64,000 bases of DNA from Odiellus spinosus. Taxonomy: Eukaryota; Arthropoda; Arachnida; Opiliones; Phalangiidae. The notes under the pieces are model-generated. The model was not told the origin of the DNA, ran no database searches, and was given only the letters and a program-made list of their open reading frames with translations. How positions within the stretch are numbered: position 1 is the first letter of the stretch; each line of letters begins with the position of its first letter. The position numbers and the translations under genes were made by a program. The DNA lies in contig OY987238.1 in the NCBI GenBank assembly GCA_963920705.1, positions 11,960,183-12,024,182 of the forward strand, in the 5' to 3' direction. Below, in pieces: positions 47,843 to 59,804 of the stretch.

Positions 47843-48884
47843 TACGAAAATTATCGTTAATTATGTTCCCAGAATCATATTTTTTATCTTAATTCAAAAA
47901 CTAAATTCTTGAATAGTTTTTACGGACTTTCATATAAATTTCATTGATTTCTGAAATTAGCTGTTGTCTTTCTTCCTTCAAAAAGAACAAGGCCCTTATA
48001 TGATCGCGACGGAAAACCTTATAGATTCTGTAAAAATAATGGAAGACTATTGGGACAAACGGAAGAAAAGGAGTTGAATACAAAGAGTTACTCCCCCTTC
48101 TAGGCGCGCTTTTACTATCATCAGTTTCAGTTTGCAACGCGTACAAAGCTATCTTTCCTTCTATCTCTTTGTGACCAAATCATAGTGATAAAGCGTAAAC
48201 CTACGATTGTGCGTATTGAAGATTTAAACTGATTCTTATCGTATACAAAAAGATTGATTAGCTTGCTGTATAACTTCGGGTTCGCGCGCTCCTAATGACT
48301 CCACCTACATTATTTACATTCCATTCCTTCAAATTGAAGTAACGCCTTGAAAAGTCACTAGTTCACGTGTTTTCAAGCATCGTGTCTACTGGGCTTTCCT
48401 CTTTCCACCTAGATTTCTTTATTAACTCGGATAAATAGAAAAGCATTCTCGTATAATGGACAGTTAACACCGGGAACTTGTGCAAAGGGAAGAATGGTTG
48501 CTGAAAATGATACTTATGTCCAATTGGGGGGACAGAAACGGAGGGGGAACCAGACAAACTGACTGACTGAGAATTGGTGTGTGTGTGTGTGTCTGTAAGG
48601 GGGTTTCCAGGGTGGGGTAGGGTTTGTCACCAAAGTATAGGGAGTCAGCAAGGGAGACATGGATACGTCAGAGGTTTCTATCTCTAACCTCGGTGTCATC
48701 CCCTTAGTGAGGGAGTTACAGTATTAGCCATTACAAACGCTCCCCCAATAAGGGGGTTCCATGACGTCAGTCTTTCTTTCCCCCTTGGCTCTTTGCTGTC
48801 TCCCTATTATTTGTGCAATTATTGCTTAACTGAACTTATTGAATTTAAAAAATTAAAATTAGGGTTCAAAAATTTGTTTTAGTA
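47843..48884. other. gene-free stretch
   Basis: A (GT)n run of about 8 units near 48576. Open frames lack splice support. Confidence 0.4.
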
Positions 48885-49110
48885 AGGTCAGGTACCTCAA
48901 ATTCTAAAGGTCAGGGGATTTGTAAAGTTTAATTCTAAAGGTCAGGGGATTTGTAAAGTTTAATTCTAAAGGTCAGGGGATTTGTAAAGTTTAATTCTAA
49001 AGGTCAGGGGATTTGTAAAGTTTAATTCTAAAGGTCAGGGGATTTGTTAAGTTTAACTCTATAGGTCAGGGGATTTGTAAAAATAACTTTAAAGGTCAAG
49101 GTATTTGTAA
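48885..49110 (+). repeat. minisatellite 6 (31-base unit)
   Basis: About seven units of 31 bases, each with AAAGGTCAGGGGATTTGTAA followed by AGTTTAATTCT. Very homogeneous in the first five units. Confidence 0.93.
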
Positions 49111-50378
49111 AATTGAATATTTTCTACAGTTGTAACTGAAATAGCCTGTAAATATATACACAGGGATGAAAAAGAAATGTAAATGACTCGAATGGGATCG
49201 TAAATAAATCGTTGGACGATTCATTCGCTGTTGCGAGTAAACGGACGTTAATGACCTTGTCCAACGACCATTAATTCCTCTATACCATCTTTTACCCTCA
49301 ATTCGATGTAGACATATACAAGAGCATCTCGACTAGATTATTTTTTCTCTCTCTCCAACTCTCTCTCTCACAGCGTCTCCTATCGAGTTTCCACTTCATT
49401 TTTAAGCAAAGTTACTACCTCCTTTAAATTTTTATTCATAATGTATATCTTAATAACTACCCTATGAATATAGGCGCGGTCAACTCAGGTGTACAGCGAA
49501 TTGTAGAGATAGTCTTGACCAAAAAAGGTGACGACATATATTAGGAGTGGCAACTCCTTGGCAAATTTGTTGCTTTTTAGTTAAGCTTAGGTTTAAATAG
49601 GCGCATTTCAGAGAAACGTCCGTTTCTGCTTGTACCCCAAACTAACCGGAAACTCTTGTGTAGTAAGCTTTCTCTTACTAACTCGCTTTCCCTTCCTGGG
49701 TCTCGGGTTTATTGCTAACATATTATTTTCCTAAATGAAAACTAATTGTCCGAATATTTTAGTAAATTATACCATCATTTTACAAGTCCTGAAGTTGGTG
49801 AGGAAATAATTTTACTTCTACAAATATTTAAATCCGTCTCGTCGATCTTGTTTGTCTCTTTATTTCGTGGTGGTACCCTCGGGGGTTTGTAGAATCATCA
49901 ACCCGTCCTAACGTCATTTTCCGGAACGAAACCTAGCTAGTCTTCCATGTTGAGCAAAATTCCGAATGAAGAAGTGTTGAATTATATCAGAAATTTAGGT
50001 AAAAGACGCGATTGAAACGTACCTTTCACATCATTCGTATTTTCCAGATGAATACGACGGTTTGTCCTTGCGTATTAGAAGCAATCTTCTCTTTCGCACT
50101 TATCCAGCTACCTTCTTTTCTAGATTTTGGGCCCTTTTTTATTTTTTCAAATTTATTCCTCCATTCTCCTTCCTCTTTCTTTTTCTACTTTTGATTCTTT
50201 TCTCATCTTTTATTTTTCTTCAAATAGCGTGGAGTGCGTGGCGCCAAGAAAGAGAAGTTTTTTGAGTGGGAAAAGGTGGTTTTTACCCCTGGGAAAGTTT
50301 TCTTTGCGAGCTAGCGAGGGAATTAAAGAGGTAGTAGCGCGATATAACAAATATATTTCTTCTTCCTTCTAAGCCGAA
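49111..50378. other. gene-free stretch
   Basis: Pyrimidine-rich patches and a family F-like fragment (CAACTCAGGTGTACAGCGAA) near 49481. No exon recognised. Confidence 0.4.
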
Positions 50379-50535
50379 TTTACACTTGGTACGTTGATGA
50401 TTCTCGCGCGTTCTGGCACGTGATAAGGTCCCTTTCCCGCAGTATTTTTCGTGTAGGTACTTAAAACAGAAAGTCCTCCCTTTCGTATAAAAAATATAGT
50501 TCCAGAAATATTCTACGTCATATATCGGGAACAAC
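50379..50535 (+). repeat. repeat I, copy 6 (right part)
   Basis: CGCGCGTTCTGGCACGTGAT, GGTACTTAAAACAGAAAGTC and TCTACGTCATATATCGGG. Confidence 0.7.
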
Positions 50536-51085
50536 TAAATTTACATTTTAATTTTGACGTTGTTTTAAAACGTGAAAACCCATACATAAATGGCGACTGC
50601 TTTTTGTGTTTTCGACCCATTTTAATTTTATCAGAATCGTGATACTGTTACTTTAAAGAGAATTGGTCTCTGCAGTGTATATATAAGTCTGAAAGCTTCT
50701 TTTGTATGATGGAAGTATTTTAATGCAAATAGCTTTACATGGGCTAACATAATGGTCCTTAATCTATACGTAAAAATGGGTAAAGTATATGGAGTGGTAG
50801 TGCTAAAATTAAGTGGTCGACTTATTCTCCCTTCCCCTTTTAAGGTTCTTAAAGGAAGACGGTCAGAATATTTTTTTAGAAATCAGTGTATACTATAATA
50901 CAAAGTTTCCCTAAAATATAATCGTTATTATCACAAAAACAAATTGAAACTCTCGTTTTGAACTGAAATTGCTCGATTTCCTCTCTATCCTCACTTTGAA
51001 AGAATAATGAAACCTAAAGCTAATTATTTATCGATTCATTATCGTTTAAAAAGGTCCAATTCAACAGAAAAATAAATATTAAACT

Positions 51086-51228
51086 CGAGGGGTCCGACAC
51101 TCTTGAATTCGCTGTACACCTGAGTTCAACTTTGAGTTCGAACTCTTATGAACTCTGAGTTCAGCTTTGATAGTGCAAAGAGTTGAAAAATTTGTGTATG
51201 CCCGAGTTCGCGAGTGTCTGCCCCCTCG
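51086..51228. mobile_element. MITE family F, copy 2, nested in G4
   Basis: 143 bases; CGAGGGGTCCGACACTC and GAGTGTCTGCCCCCTCG ends; 8-base flanks ATTAAACT (51078-51085) and ATTAAAAT (51229-51236), matching at seven of eight positions. Confidence 0.9.
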
Positions 51229-51445
51229 ATTAAAATAAATTTAAAACTTACCCCGAAAATAGGCTTAGCTGGATTTATGGAGAACAACTGAATTTCTTCG
51301 CATTGATGGGTCAGCGACCAATCGAATGTTATTGGAAGTCTCACTGAGATCTCGCCTTAACTACGGGCATTTGCTCATTGGTTGATCATCCTTCAATGCG
51401 AAAAAATTCAGGATCTAAGCCTATTTTGATGGTAAGTTTTAAATA

Positions 51446-51573
51446 CACCATTTAGCCATTATTTAGGGCGCTATAGCGGCATAGGGCGAACTTTCGCTTT
51501 GTGAAAATGGCAGGGGATAATACGCACCGAGCGTTTCGCGCGGGCATGCGCACAGTGGAAGAGCAAAGTGGTG
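51446..51573. mobile_element. element Q, nested in G4
   Basis: 128 bases, GC-richer than surroundings, between TA dinucleotides. Ends CACCATTTAGC and the complement of GCAAAGTGGTG. Removing it with one TA restores the family G sequence. Confidence 0.75.
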
Positions 51574-51638
51574 TATTTATTTCTAATTTAATATTTGCTT
51601 GTAAATTTTTTTTGCTAGGTTATATTTTCCCTTTAAGC

Positions 51639-52209
51639 AATTTTCCCAATCTCAAACTCTTCTAACATTATTATCCTTTTTTATAATTTTATAAATCAAA
51701 AAGAAAATATATAAATATATTCTTTTCTCCGAGCTTAAATGGGTTTTCATTTTTGATGCGTTTAAGCCTCAACCTGTCGCGAAATTTTCTAAAAGTAGCT
51801 CCTCTCTCTCTCTGTTGTACAAGTAATACTTGTTGGCTTTGGCGTGGTTCGAACAACTTATACTCCCCTTGGAACCACACCCCCACTCTCTCGGCTTGAA
51901 CTGTCAATCACAGTCGCCGAATATAACCTCTAACAAAGAATGTTCGACTAAAATAAGAAAAATTTCCAATAATTTTTAACAAACAATCGCGGCTACTCGC
52001 CTGAAAATGACGAGCTGAACCAAAAGAAAAATAATGAAAAATGTTTTTGGAGAGATGATGCCCAGCGAAAAAATGCGACGACGATGGTTTTTGTCGTGCG
52101 TTCGTAAATATTCAGAACTGTTCATCCTTTTTTTTTAGTTTTAAACCTTTAGAATGTTTAAATTTTCACAGTTTCTTGAATGTAAGATACTATTATCTCA
52201 ATTTACTCA
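51639..52209. other. gene-free stretch
   Basis: Nothing recognised. Confidence 0.4.
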
Positions 52210-52260
52210 TAAGCCGCGTTCATACAAGGTCTTGGAATCGATTTAAACCGCGTTTCAAAA

Positions 52261-52439
52261 CAGCTACGTTCACACTTGACACTTTGGAACCGTTTTCAAA
52301 CCGTTTCGAATGTTCAAATCGACTTTTTAAAATATTATTTTGTTGCTTGATCAAAGGTCTACACGGGTGACCCCAAAATTTTATAATTTGACCTTTCCAA
52401 AACTGTTAAAAACGGTTTCAAAGAGTGTGAACGCAGCTG
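52261..52439. mobile_element. MITE family C, copy 1
   Basis: About 179 bases; CAGCTACGTTCACACTT and AGTGTGAACGCAGCTG are inverted. AACCGTTTTCAAACCGTTTC and AAAACGGTTTCAAAG repeat the symmetry further in. The ends resemble those of family B. Confidence 0.85.
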
Positions 52440-52730
52440 AATTGATTTGCTTCGGGAACCAGTTTCATACCGATTCGGTTTCAACAACCGATAGATTGAG
52501 CTACAATAAATCGATATATAAAGATTATAGCAACGGTCACACTAGCATCGGCTTGAAAAGGTAAAATCAAACCGATATTAAAATCATCAGGAATCGTTTT
52601 AAGCGTCACGTGTTCATTCATTATCTTTATAAATCGATTTATTGTAGCTTCATCCATCGGTTGTTGAAACCGAATCGGTATGAAAATGGTTCCCGAAGCA
52701 GTTTCGAGAAATCGAGAAAAGATGTTTTCC

Positions 52731-52891
52731 CTGGGGGACGTCACTCTTGATTTTCTTGTACAACTGAGTTCATGCAAGTCCAGCTTTGGTTAAGCAAATA
52801 GTTCGAATTCTTGCTGAACTCAGTCCAGCTTTGGTAGTGCAAAGAGTTCAAACATTTTGTACATCTGAGTTCTCAAGTGTCTGACCCCTCG
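52731..52891. mobile_element. MITE family F, copy 3, nested in B10
   Basis: 161 bases; CTGGGGGACGTCACTC and GTGTCTGACCCCTCG ends; 8-base flanks TGTTTTCC and CGGTTTCC (six of eight match). Confidence 0.85.
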
Positions 52892-52929
52892 CGGTTTCCC
52901 GTTCACACGACTCTAGCGAAACGTTTTGA

Positions 52930-53082
52930 CGAGGGATCAGACACTCTTGAATTTGCTGTACACCTGAGTTCAGTTTTGACAGTGCATTGAGTTCAAACTC
53001 TTATGAGCTCTGAGTTTAGCTTTGATAGTGCAAAGAGTTCAAGAGTTTTGTACACCTGAGTTCGCGAGTGGCTGCCCCTTCG
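52930..53082. mobile_element. MITE family F, copy 4, nested in B10
   Basis: 153 bases; CGAGGGATCAGACACTC to GCGAGTGGCTGCCCCTTCG; perfect 8-base duplication CGTTTTGA (52922-52929 and 53083-53090). Confidence 0.93.
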
Positions 53083-53794
53083 CGTTTTGAAAAGGTTTAA
53101 ATCGATTCCAAGTCCTAGTATAAACGCGGCTAATGTATGAACACATGACGCTTAAAACAATTCCTGGCGATTTCAATATCGGTTTGATTTCACGGTTTCA
53201 AATTGATTAGGAAATTGTATTGTTACCGTAGCTAATATGCCTTGTCAATCTTGTTTGGTTTGGTGCTAGATCTTTGCCACTTTTTCCCCCGGATTTCTTT
53301 TTAAATATATACAGTGTATAAGGTGGAGGAAGGATGGTTTGGTCTGTGGGTGGGTGGAAGATACGCTTGTAATATTTGTCTTCATTTTTATGTTAACCCT
53401 CGCCTCGTCCTCCTTTCTTTGACATGTCTCTCGATCTTATTGGCGCTGCTATTCCTGGCTGAGAGTTGAGTAAGACATCGTATTGGGGCAAGGAACTAAA
53501 GGGGTGAATAAGTTCGATACGTTGTTTGATCCTTCTTTTATTGATTAGGGAAAGTCAAACAATATTTTTACTCGAGCTTTGAATATTAATTTTTTTCCTA
53601 TCCATCTCTCGCACTCTCTTCATATCTCTTTCGGTTTGATTTTCTATGTCGAATCCAGGTTAAAAACAAGAGTGTGTGTGTTACTTTTTGTAGATGGAGT
53701 TTTAGTTATTGATTACGTCTCTATAAACGTTATCTAATCATAAGTAAAGCGAGTTACAAAGTATTTAAAGGGAAGCAAAAACATGGAACATATT

Positions 53795-53977
53795 AGCTAC
53801 GTTCACACTAGTAACTTAGAAATCGTTTTCAAACCGTTTCGAATGTTAAAATTGACTTTTAAAGTAAATAATTACATTCTTTGACAAATGATATTTACAG
53901 TTGACCTGGAAATTTTCAATTTTGACCTTTCCAAAACGATTGAAAACGGTTTCAAAGTCTCTAGTGTGAACACAGCT
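53795..53977. mobile_element. MITE family C, copy 2
   Basis: About 183 bases; AGCTACGTTCACACTAG and CTAGTGTGAACACAGCT. Surrounding TTTAAAGGGAAGCA (53764) and TGCATTTTCCCTTTAAAT (about 54071) suggest it sits inside a decayed family G copy. Confidence 0.85.
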
Positions 53978-54088
53978 TTTATGTTTACTTTAAACCTATT
54001 TTCTTAGCAAGTTTGAAGTTGATTTATTGGTTAAAGATTGCAAGGAATCGGTACAAATCACTTGTCTGGCTGCATTTTCCCTTTAAAT

Positions 54089-55319
54089 TTTAATGATTTC
54101 GAAATTAATTTTTATGTTTCATCATCTCTTTACCAACCTTTTTTTTCTAATATTATAACAATCGAGATTAAAGATTGCCCAATTAATTAACCTAGATAGT
54201 GGTACCCTTTATATTAAAATAGCGATTGCACCAACCATTTAATTAGTTATTCACGATGTAATCAAGCCTTAAATCCTCCCCTCGCTTAAATAGAAAATAC
54301 TAAATTGATCAACCTATAGCCAATTATCCTTAGAATTCAGTTTTCTTTTGCTGTACGTTAAAAGCTTATTTCTATGCCAGTTTTCTGAATTTTCTTTAAG
54401 GTTTAGATAGCTTTGTACGTGCTGAAACGTCACAATGAATCGATAATATCATAAGTGTTCACGCAAAAGTAAGGCAGCTTCGTATCCAATAACGTAGCCA
54501 GCTTTTTCTTCCAATTTACGAGAGCGTTTTCATTCTATGACATAAGACTCAATTTCCAATTGGAGTTCACGACAAACTGACTTTAATGGAACGTAATAAC
54601 TTATAAGGAACTAGAACTAAATTAACTTATGGTAGTAAAAATATATATGTAGTTTGCCTTTAATCAAAACTTTTCTTAGAGGCTCTAACTAAATGCGCAA
54701 TAAATTTCATTCTAATTCTACAGCGCTATCTAACCTAGGTACCCCTTCATATTGAAGAAAAAATTCTATAGAGATACAGGTGTGGTATAGCTTTGTAAGT
54801 GCTGTCAAATCAAAATGAAATAAACTGATTTTGATCACTCAACTGCGCGGCGTTGGTAGCAACCAGGGAAAACTCGTATCTTAATTGGATTGTTTTTAAT
54901 TTGACAAGTTAGAAGGCTACAAGAAGTGTTAGAAACTTGAGAGAGGTGGGAGAGGTTTAAACACCATCCCATCAAATCAGTACAACGTTTTCCCTAGAGT
55001 CATTGATTCCCTCGACGATAGGGTGTGGCTAATACCACAAACCCACAGGCTCACACAACGTGAGCTACTTAATTCAGACCTTGCAGTGTATTGTAAAAAA
55101 AAAAAAAAAAATCCGAAAAGTAGGTTTGCGTTTAAAGTGAGACAGTCATCATTTCTTTTTAGAAATAATTAAATTTTAATTATTTTTATATTATTAAAAA
55201 GCCATATTGAAACTTTTACATCCCGGTATTGACTAATTTTATAAGAAACTTAAAAATTAAAAATATATATATAGATTTAATTTTTCTGGATTAAGTTTGG
55301 ACTTCATGATTTAAGAACC
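54089..55319. other. gene-free stretch
   Basis: Contains recurring AGCTTTGTACGTGCTGA-like motifs (54410, 54790) also seen near 40300, 48140 and 57950, and an A run at 55094-55110. No exon recognised. Confidence 0.4.
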
Positions 55320-55445
55320 TTCGCAAAAGGAACCAATCACTTGCCAGAATGCATGAAAATTAAGTTTCGGGCTCTATGATAGCCAAGATACTATAGTGAT
55401 GACGTAGTTTACCTGTAAAGCAATTTTTTAAAACATAATTTTAAA
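55320..55445 (-). repeat. repeat I, copy 7 (diverged)
   Basis: CAATCACTTGCCAGAATGCA, GGCTCTATGATAGC, ATAGTGATGACGTAGTTT. Confidence 0.65.
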
Positions 55446-55530
55446 ATGAAAATCTGAAAAATTTTCCATTTTCGTGATTAGATGTTAAATTTTAATTTCA
55501 TAATAGATTGTATTAGGAATTATTGTTATG

Positions 55531-55548
55531 ATTAGTCCTAGGACTAAT
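55531..55548. repeat. perfect 18-base palindrome
   Basis: ATTAGTCCTAGGACTAAT; followed at about 55591 by a family J half element (ACGTCCTCTAACGGCAAACA). Confidence 0.8.
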
Positions 55549-56079
55549 TACTACTAATAGATAAAGAGGAATAAGATAACCTAACAGTAATAAACGTCCT
55601 CTAACGGCAAACAGAGGTTATTGAACTAAGCCTAAATACTTTTATACCCTTCTTTATAAAATTTAATCTACGATATGTTTCCATCTTTCTTTAGGTATCT
55701 TTACTTACAGTACGTTTCCATTTGATTTAGAATTAACCACAATATAGCTATGTAGTTTCAACACCATTGCATTGTTAAATTGACTAAGTGCCAAGTCCCA
55801 AAGTAATTTTATATTCGCACGCTATCTTTTTTTTTCCTTTGAAAATAATTTTGGGGGAGAGGCGACGTTCGTTCAAAGATTTAAATATTTAATGTTTCTC
55901 CGAACGCTCTTTGCCAAGAAATATATAATTACTGACACTGCTTTTGTTAAACGTTATTTTTTTGGCGCATTGCTCATTGCTCCCTTGCTCTTATCACTAT
56001 TTTATCTCGACTTCGCGTTTTCTGAGAAATATAAGGATATGTATCGGTTAATTTCACAATGTGATGTTGTGGTTAAAGT

Positions 56080-56275
56080 AATGCTATCACACTTTCATGA
56101 ACTCCAAGTAGAAATTGAGTAGTATTTTCGGAAAGATCGTTAAAAAACTATCCAAAATATATATACATATGTCATAGAAAAATTTACCATGATCAGTAAA
56201 AATATATCGACGTTTTCGAAATTCTTAAAATAAAAATTCCTCGCAATACTGCGGCACTATGGTCCAGACTGCGAA
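56080..56275 (+). repeat. repeat I, copy 8
   Basis: GAACTCCAAGTAGAAATTGAG, GTTAAAAAACTATCC, AATATATATACATATGTCAT, TTCCTCGCAATACTGC; truncated before the CGCGCG block. Confidence 0.75.
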
Positions 56276-56401
56276 ATAAGACTAGTACACAGATCAAAAA
56301 CCAGTTTATTTATTACTTGGACCACTTTTTAATTCAAAATCTGAGGGTCATTGGTCCCTGGGACTAGTTTATTAATTATAACAATTAAAATTATACTCGG
56401 G

Positions 56402-56523
56402 ACAATTTACCACGAAGCATCTCTACCCCCGTCTGTCCCCCGTTCTCCCAGAGTGGGAGTTTAGGCCGACGCAGTAGGAGCCGCGCCGTTACCACTTTTC
56501 CTCTCCTTATCTGATCCTTCTTG
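56402..56523 (-). mobile_element. MITE family D, copy 2 (half element)
   Basis: Reverse of the left part of D1: ACAATTTACCACGAAGCATC through to ATCTGATCCTTCTTG. The other half is absent. Confidence 0.85.
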
Positions 56524-58494
56524 GTTCAACGAGACTTTGATGTTTTGTTTTTCACTCTAGAGGCACTTCCCTTTGAAAATAAGGTTTTAATAAACTTCTG
56601 ATAATATTTAATGATAATACAATTTAGTACTTGAGGTATTTTTCTTTTCTTTTATTGGGTGGCTGCGAAGGTCTAGCTTTGTTAGCGTTACTAGTTAATG
56701 ATTAACGATTTAGAGCCCTATATAGCTAGCGATCACTATCAGACCTATCATTAATTAGTTCTTGGATCTATCTCTCTGCCAGTCAATTCGTCTTTGTTCT
56801 TCTATAGAGATTTAGTCTTGGGTCCAACCCTATTACACGAGCTATTACAATTATTATACTGCTTAACAAATATCAGGGTCATCCATAGATTAACCATAGG
56901 CTTTAGTTTTATTATCTTTTTGCTCTTAAAGGATATCAGATGGAATCTTAGCTTATTCGGTAAACCCTTTAGGATTTAAACGTTAAACTTTGTCAGGTAA
57001 TTTATTTGAAACTGTTAGAATCAAAAATCATTTTAAATAATTTTCCGATTGAAAAAAAATATAGAATAATCAGGAATAACTCTTTGGGGTACAAAGCTTG
57101 AATTATTCGGAATTTCCGATCAATTGAAATCATGTAATTTAATATTCCTTCGCGCCTGCGCACTCCTTTTTAAATTTCATCTATCGATTACGGTTTTCTA
57201 ATGCATTTGGCATAAAAATAACACCCACAAACCTTTTAGAACCGAATCCTTCCCGAGTTCGCTTGAAAAGAGAGATCACTGAAGAAAAAAAAAAAAAAAA
57301 AAAAATACCAAATATTAAGTTTTTATTACTCCACAATCTAAATAATAGAGTAACCATTATTTTTAACGCCTTATATAAACACTAAAAGGTGTCTGTCCGT
57401 CTTATTAATACGTGTAAGGCTTCAAAATATCCGTCTTGAAGTATTATTAGAGGAAATTAATATTAGGCTGTAAAATAATAATGAAGTTTTTGTAAATTAA
57501 CATTTTGTTAATTTACCGAAGAAAATATCAAATTACCGCAACTCTTGTAATTTAGAGAGTACATTACTACTGTAAATTACGGATAGAACTCCATATAGAA
57601 CGCAATCTTCCAGGGTAAATAAAATGGTAGAGCTTGAACAATAAGGTTTGCGTAGTCTTGTTTCTCTGTAGGATTCCGGATGTTCTTAGACCGGGACGCG
57701 TGGCGAAGGACTTATTCCTTAGAAAACGAGCCGATCCGGTCGAGTTTGGTTAGAATTTTTAGACGGATTTTTGTCCCATCTATCTTCGTTCGAAAAATGC
57801 AAATGACATTTTACGCTCTCCTTGCACCAAGCTACGTCCGTCCGAGTAGATAGAACATTCTGTTGCAGTTGACATTGTATTTAAAGCTAGGCTTCTATCT
57901 ACCGCCATAAAACAAATCGGGAAAATATATATTGTACGAAGATAACCGTACCTTTGTACGCGCTGACTTATTTAACTGTTTCTGACCACCGCTCTATTCA
58001 TCGAACAAGACCGAATAAAGAGATGTAAAGGGATAAGAACGGCTAAAATGGAATATTTAGTTTAATATAAATTATATAATTCTATAGTTATGTCTGTCTG
58101 TCCGTATGGGAACGCTAAAATTCACACGCTTTGATAAACTTCGTTACAAACTCCGGTTAAAAATCAGTATACTGACCATTTGTCATTTTGAAATGAACTT
58201 AGTCTGTGTCTTGCTGCCCTCACATACTGTTCAGTTTCTCAACATGGATAAAATATGCATATATGAATTATTTTCGGGGGTATTGGAATAAACACGAGAG
58301 GGGAAGGCAGGATGGAATAAGTTTTAAAAGCCTAGAGGAAAAAAAACCCATGTTTCTCACGAGTTTCATCAGTTTTGTAAGGTTTTCTTGAACAATATAC
58401 TATATGTACCGTCCTGTAGTTGTGGTAGAGGCTGTGGTAATTTCAAGGCTTTTATATACAGTTAAGGAAAGAAAGGGAAATTTTTTTAAACGCT
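56524..58494. other. gene-free stretch
   Basis: A run of 21 A at 57285-57305; TAATTTACC/GGTAAATTA-like motifs near 57510-57600. No exon recognised. Confidence 0.4.
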
Positions 58495-59100
58495 GAAAAA
58501 TAGCCCTCGAGGTCAAATGAAATTCGGTAATTCGGTGGTGTTTAAAAATTAGCTCGGAAGATTAGTAAAACTCAGGAAAGTTGAAAATAACGCAGGTTAG
58601 AAAGCAAATAAACTTGAAAATAGCCCAGAAGGTCAAGGATATTTCGGGGAAGTTAAAAAAAATAACCCCGAAGGTCAAGGAAATTTCGTGGAAGTTAAAA
58701 AAATAACCCCATAAGATCAGTAATGGTCAGGGAATTTGAAAAATAATCTAGAAGGTCAGAAAAAATGTAAAATAACTTAAAACTGGGTTAATACACGAAC
58801 TAGGAAACCTGGGGAAGTCATGGAATTCCAAAATAGGCCCAAAATTAACGCCATGGTATTTCGTAATTAGCGCAAAAGGTCAGGGAAAGGTCAAGGAAAT
58901 AAAACATTTAAATATGATAGATTTGTTTTAGGCTGAAAATATCCCCCTAAAAATTTTGATTTTTTTTTCTAATATTCTGAGTAAACTATCCACTGTATGA
59001 TAGACTGCGTCAAATCACAAATGAGGTCATGAATATGAGGTCATGTAAAATATTACATTAGAAATGGTCAAGGAAAACCTGGAAAGGTTGAGGAAGCTCA
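58495..59100 (+). repeat. minisatellite 7 (diverged)
   Basis: Loose units with GAAGGTCAAGGAAATTTCG, GGAAGTTAAAAAAATAACCC, then AATACACGAACTAGGAAACC as in the start of minisatellite 5, and GGTCAAGGAAAACCTGGAAA at the end. Confidence 0.75.
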
Positions 59101-59804
59101 GTTCGAAAATTTTGTTCCAACGTTACAAAAGTGCAGGTGTGTTGAAAATTTCCATCGAGAATTCAAGAAGGATCAAAAATAAGTCATTAAGGATGGCGAA
59201 ATTATACAAAAAATATTAAGTGTTATCTATGTCAATGGAGTTGTGTTATATTCTCCATGGACAATTATACCGTGGTTCATTGAAATTCTAATTTTCGGAG
59301 TCGTGTAAATGAGTTTAAACTAAGCCTTGAGTATCCATATATATAGTTTTTGCATACATAAAGCTCAATATTTTAAAGTCTTGATTCTGAGATCCTTGTG
59401 TAACTTTCAGGCTAATTATAAATTATAATTTCATCTGTCAATATATGTATTATCCCGTGAAAGTTCGTCTTTGATGTGTTAGAACTTGGTTTAAAGTTTT
59501 CGAAACTTGAATATTAATGATTATATCAAATAATATTCAATCAAATTCAATATGCCAATATAATTATTATAATTTAGTACAAATATTTTGAAGTTCTTTG
59601 CACGTTTCTTAAATTATTAGAGAATTTATTATTATAAATAAATAATTTCAATTTATTTGAACTAAAATATAATAATCAAACTCTAAATGAATCGAGACAC
59701 TTGCTTCTTTTGTTTAGGATTTTAGGAATTTGGAAAGATTGCGAGTTTAAAAGAGATTTTTAGGAGATATTTGGGGTTTTTATGTTATTTTCACGTAGAA
59801 AACG

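Larger units (their letters stand above)
50994..51638. mobile_element. foldback element G4, carrying F2 and Q
   Basis: Decayed left end TTTGAAAGAATAATGAAACC; right end GGTTATATTTTCCCTTTAA. Family arms GAAAATAGGCTTAGCTGGAT and AAGCCTATTTTGATGG are present. Two later insertions, F2 and Q, split it. Confidence 0.75.
52528..53132 (-). mobile_element. MITE family B, copy 10, carrying F3 and F4
   Basis: Reverse copy, TAGCAACGGTCACACTAGC to TATAAACGCGGCTA, inserted in copy 9 at AAAGATTA. Removing F3 and F4 restores the B body (TTTCCCGTTCACACGACTC, GCGAAACGTTTTGA). Confidence 0.88.
52210..53234 (+). mobile_element. MITE family B, copy 9, split by nested insertions
   Basis: Outer copy: 52210-52527 plus 53133-53234 (from TAAGCCGCGTTCATAC to TTACCGTAGCTA). 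Its middle is interrupted by copy B10 (52528-53132), and its left part by element C1 (52261-52439), which replaces some B bases. Confidence 0.85.

Noticed and set aside
48885-49110. Regular repeats resembling a CRISPR array
   Set aside because: Units are contiguous without spacers and the window is clearly eukaryotic; this is a minisatellite.
55892-56122. 76-codon frame with a hydrophobic segment
   Set aside because: Its second half is repeat I sequence, and no splice context or conserved motif is present.
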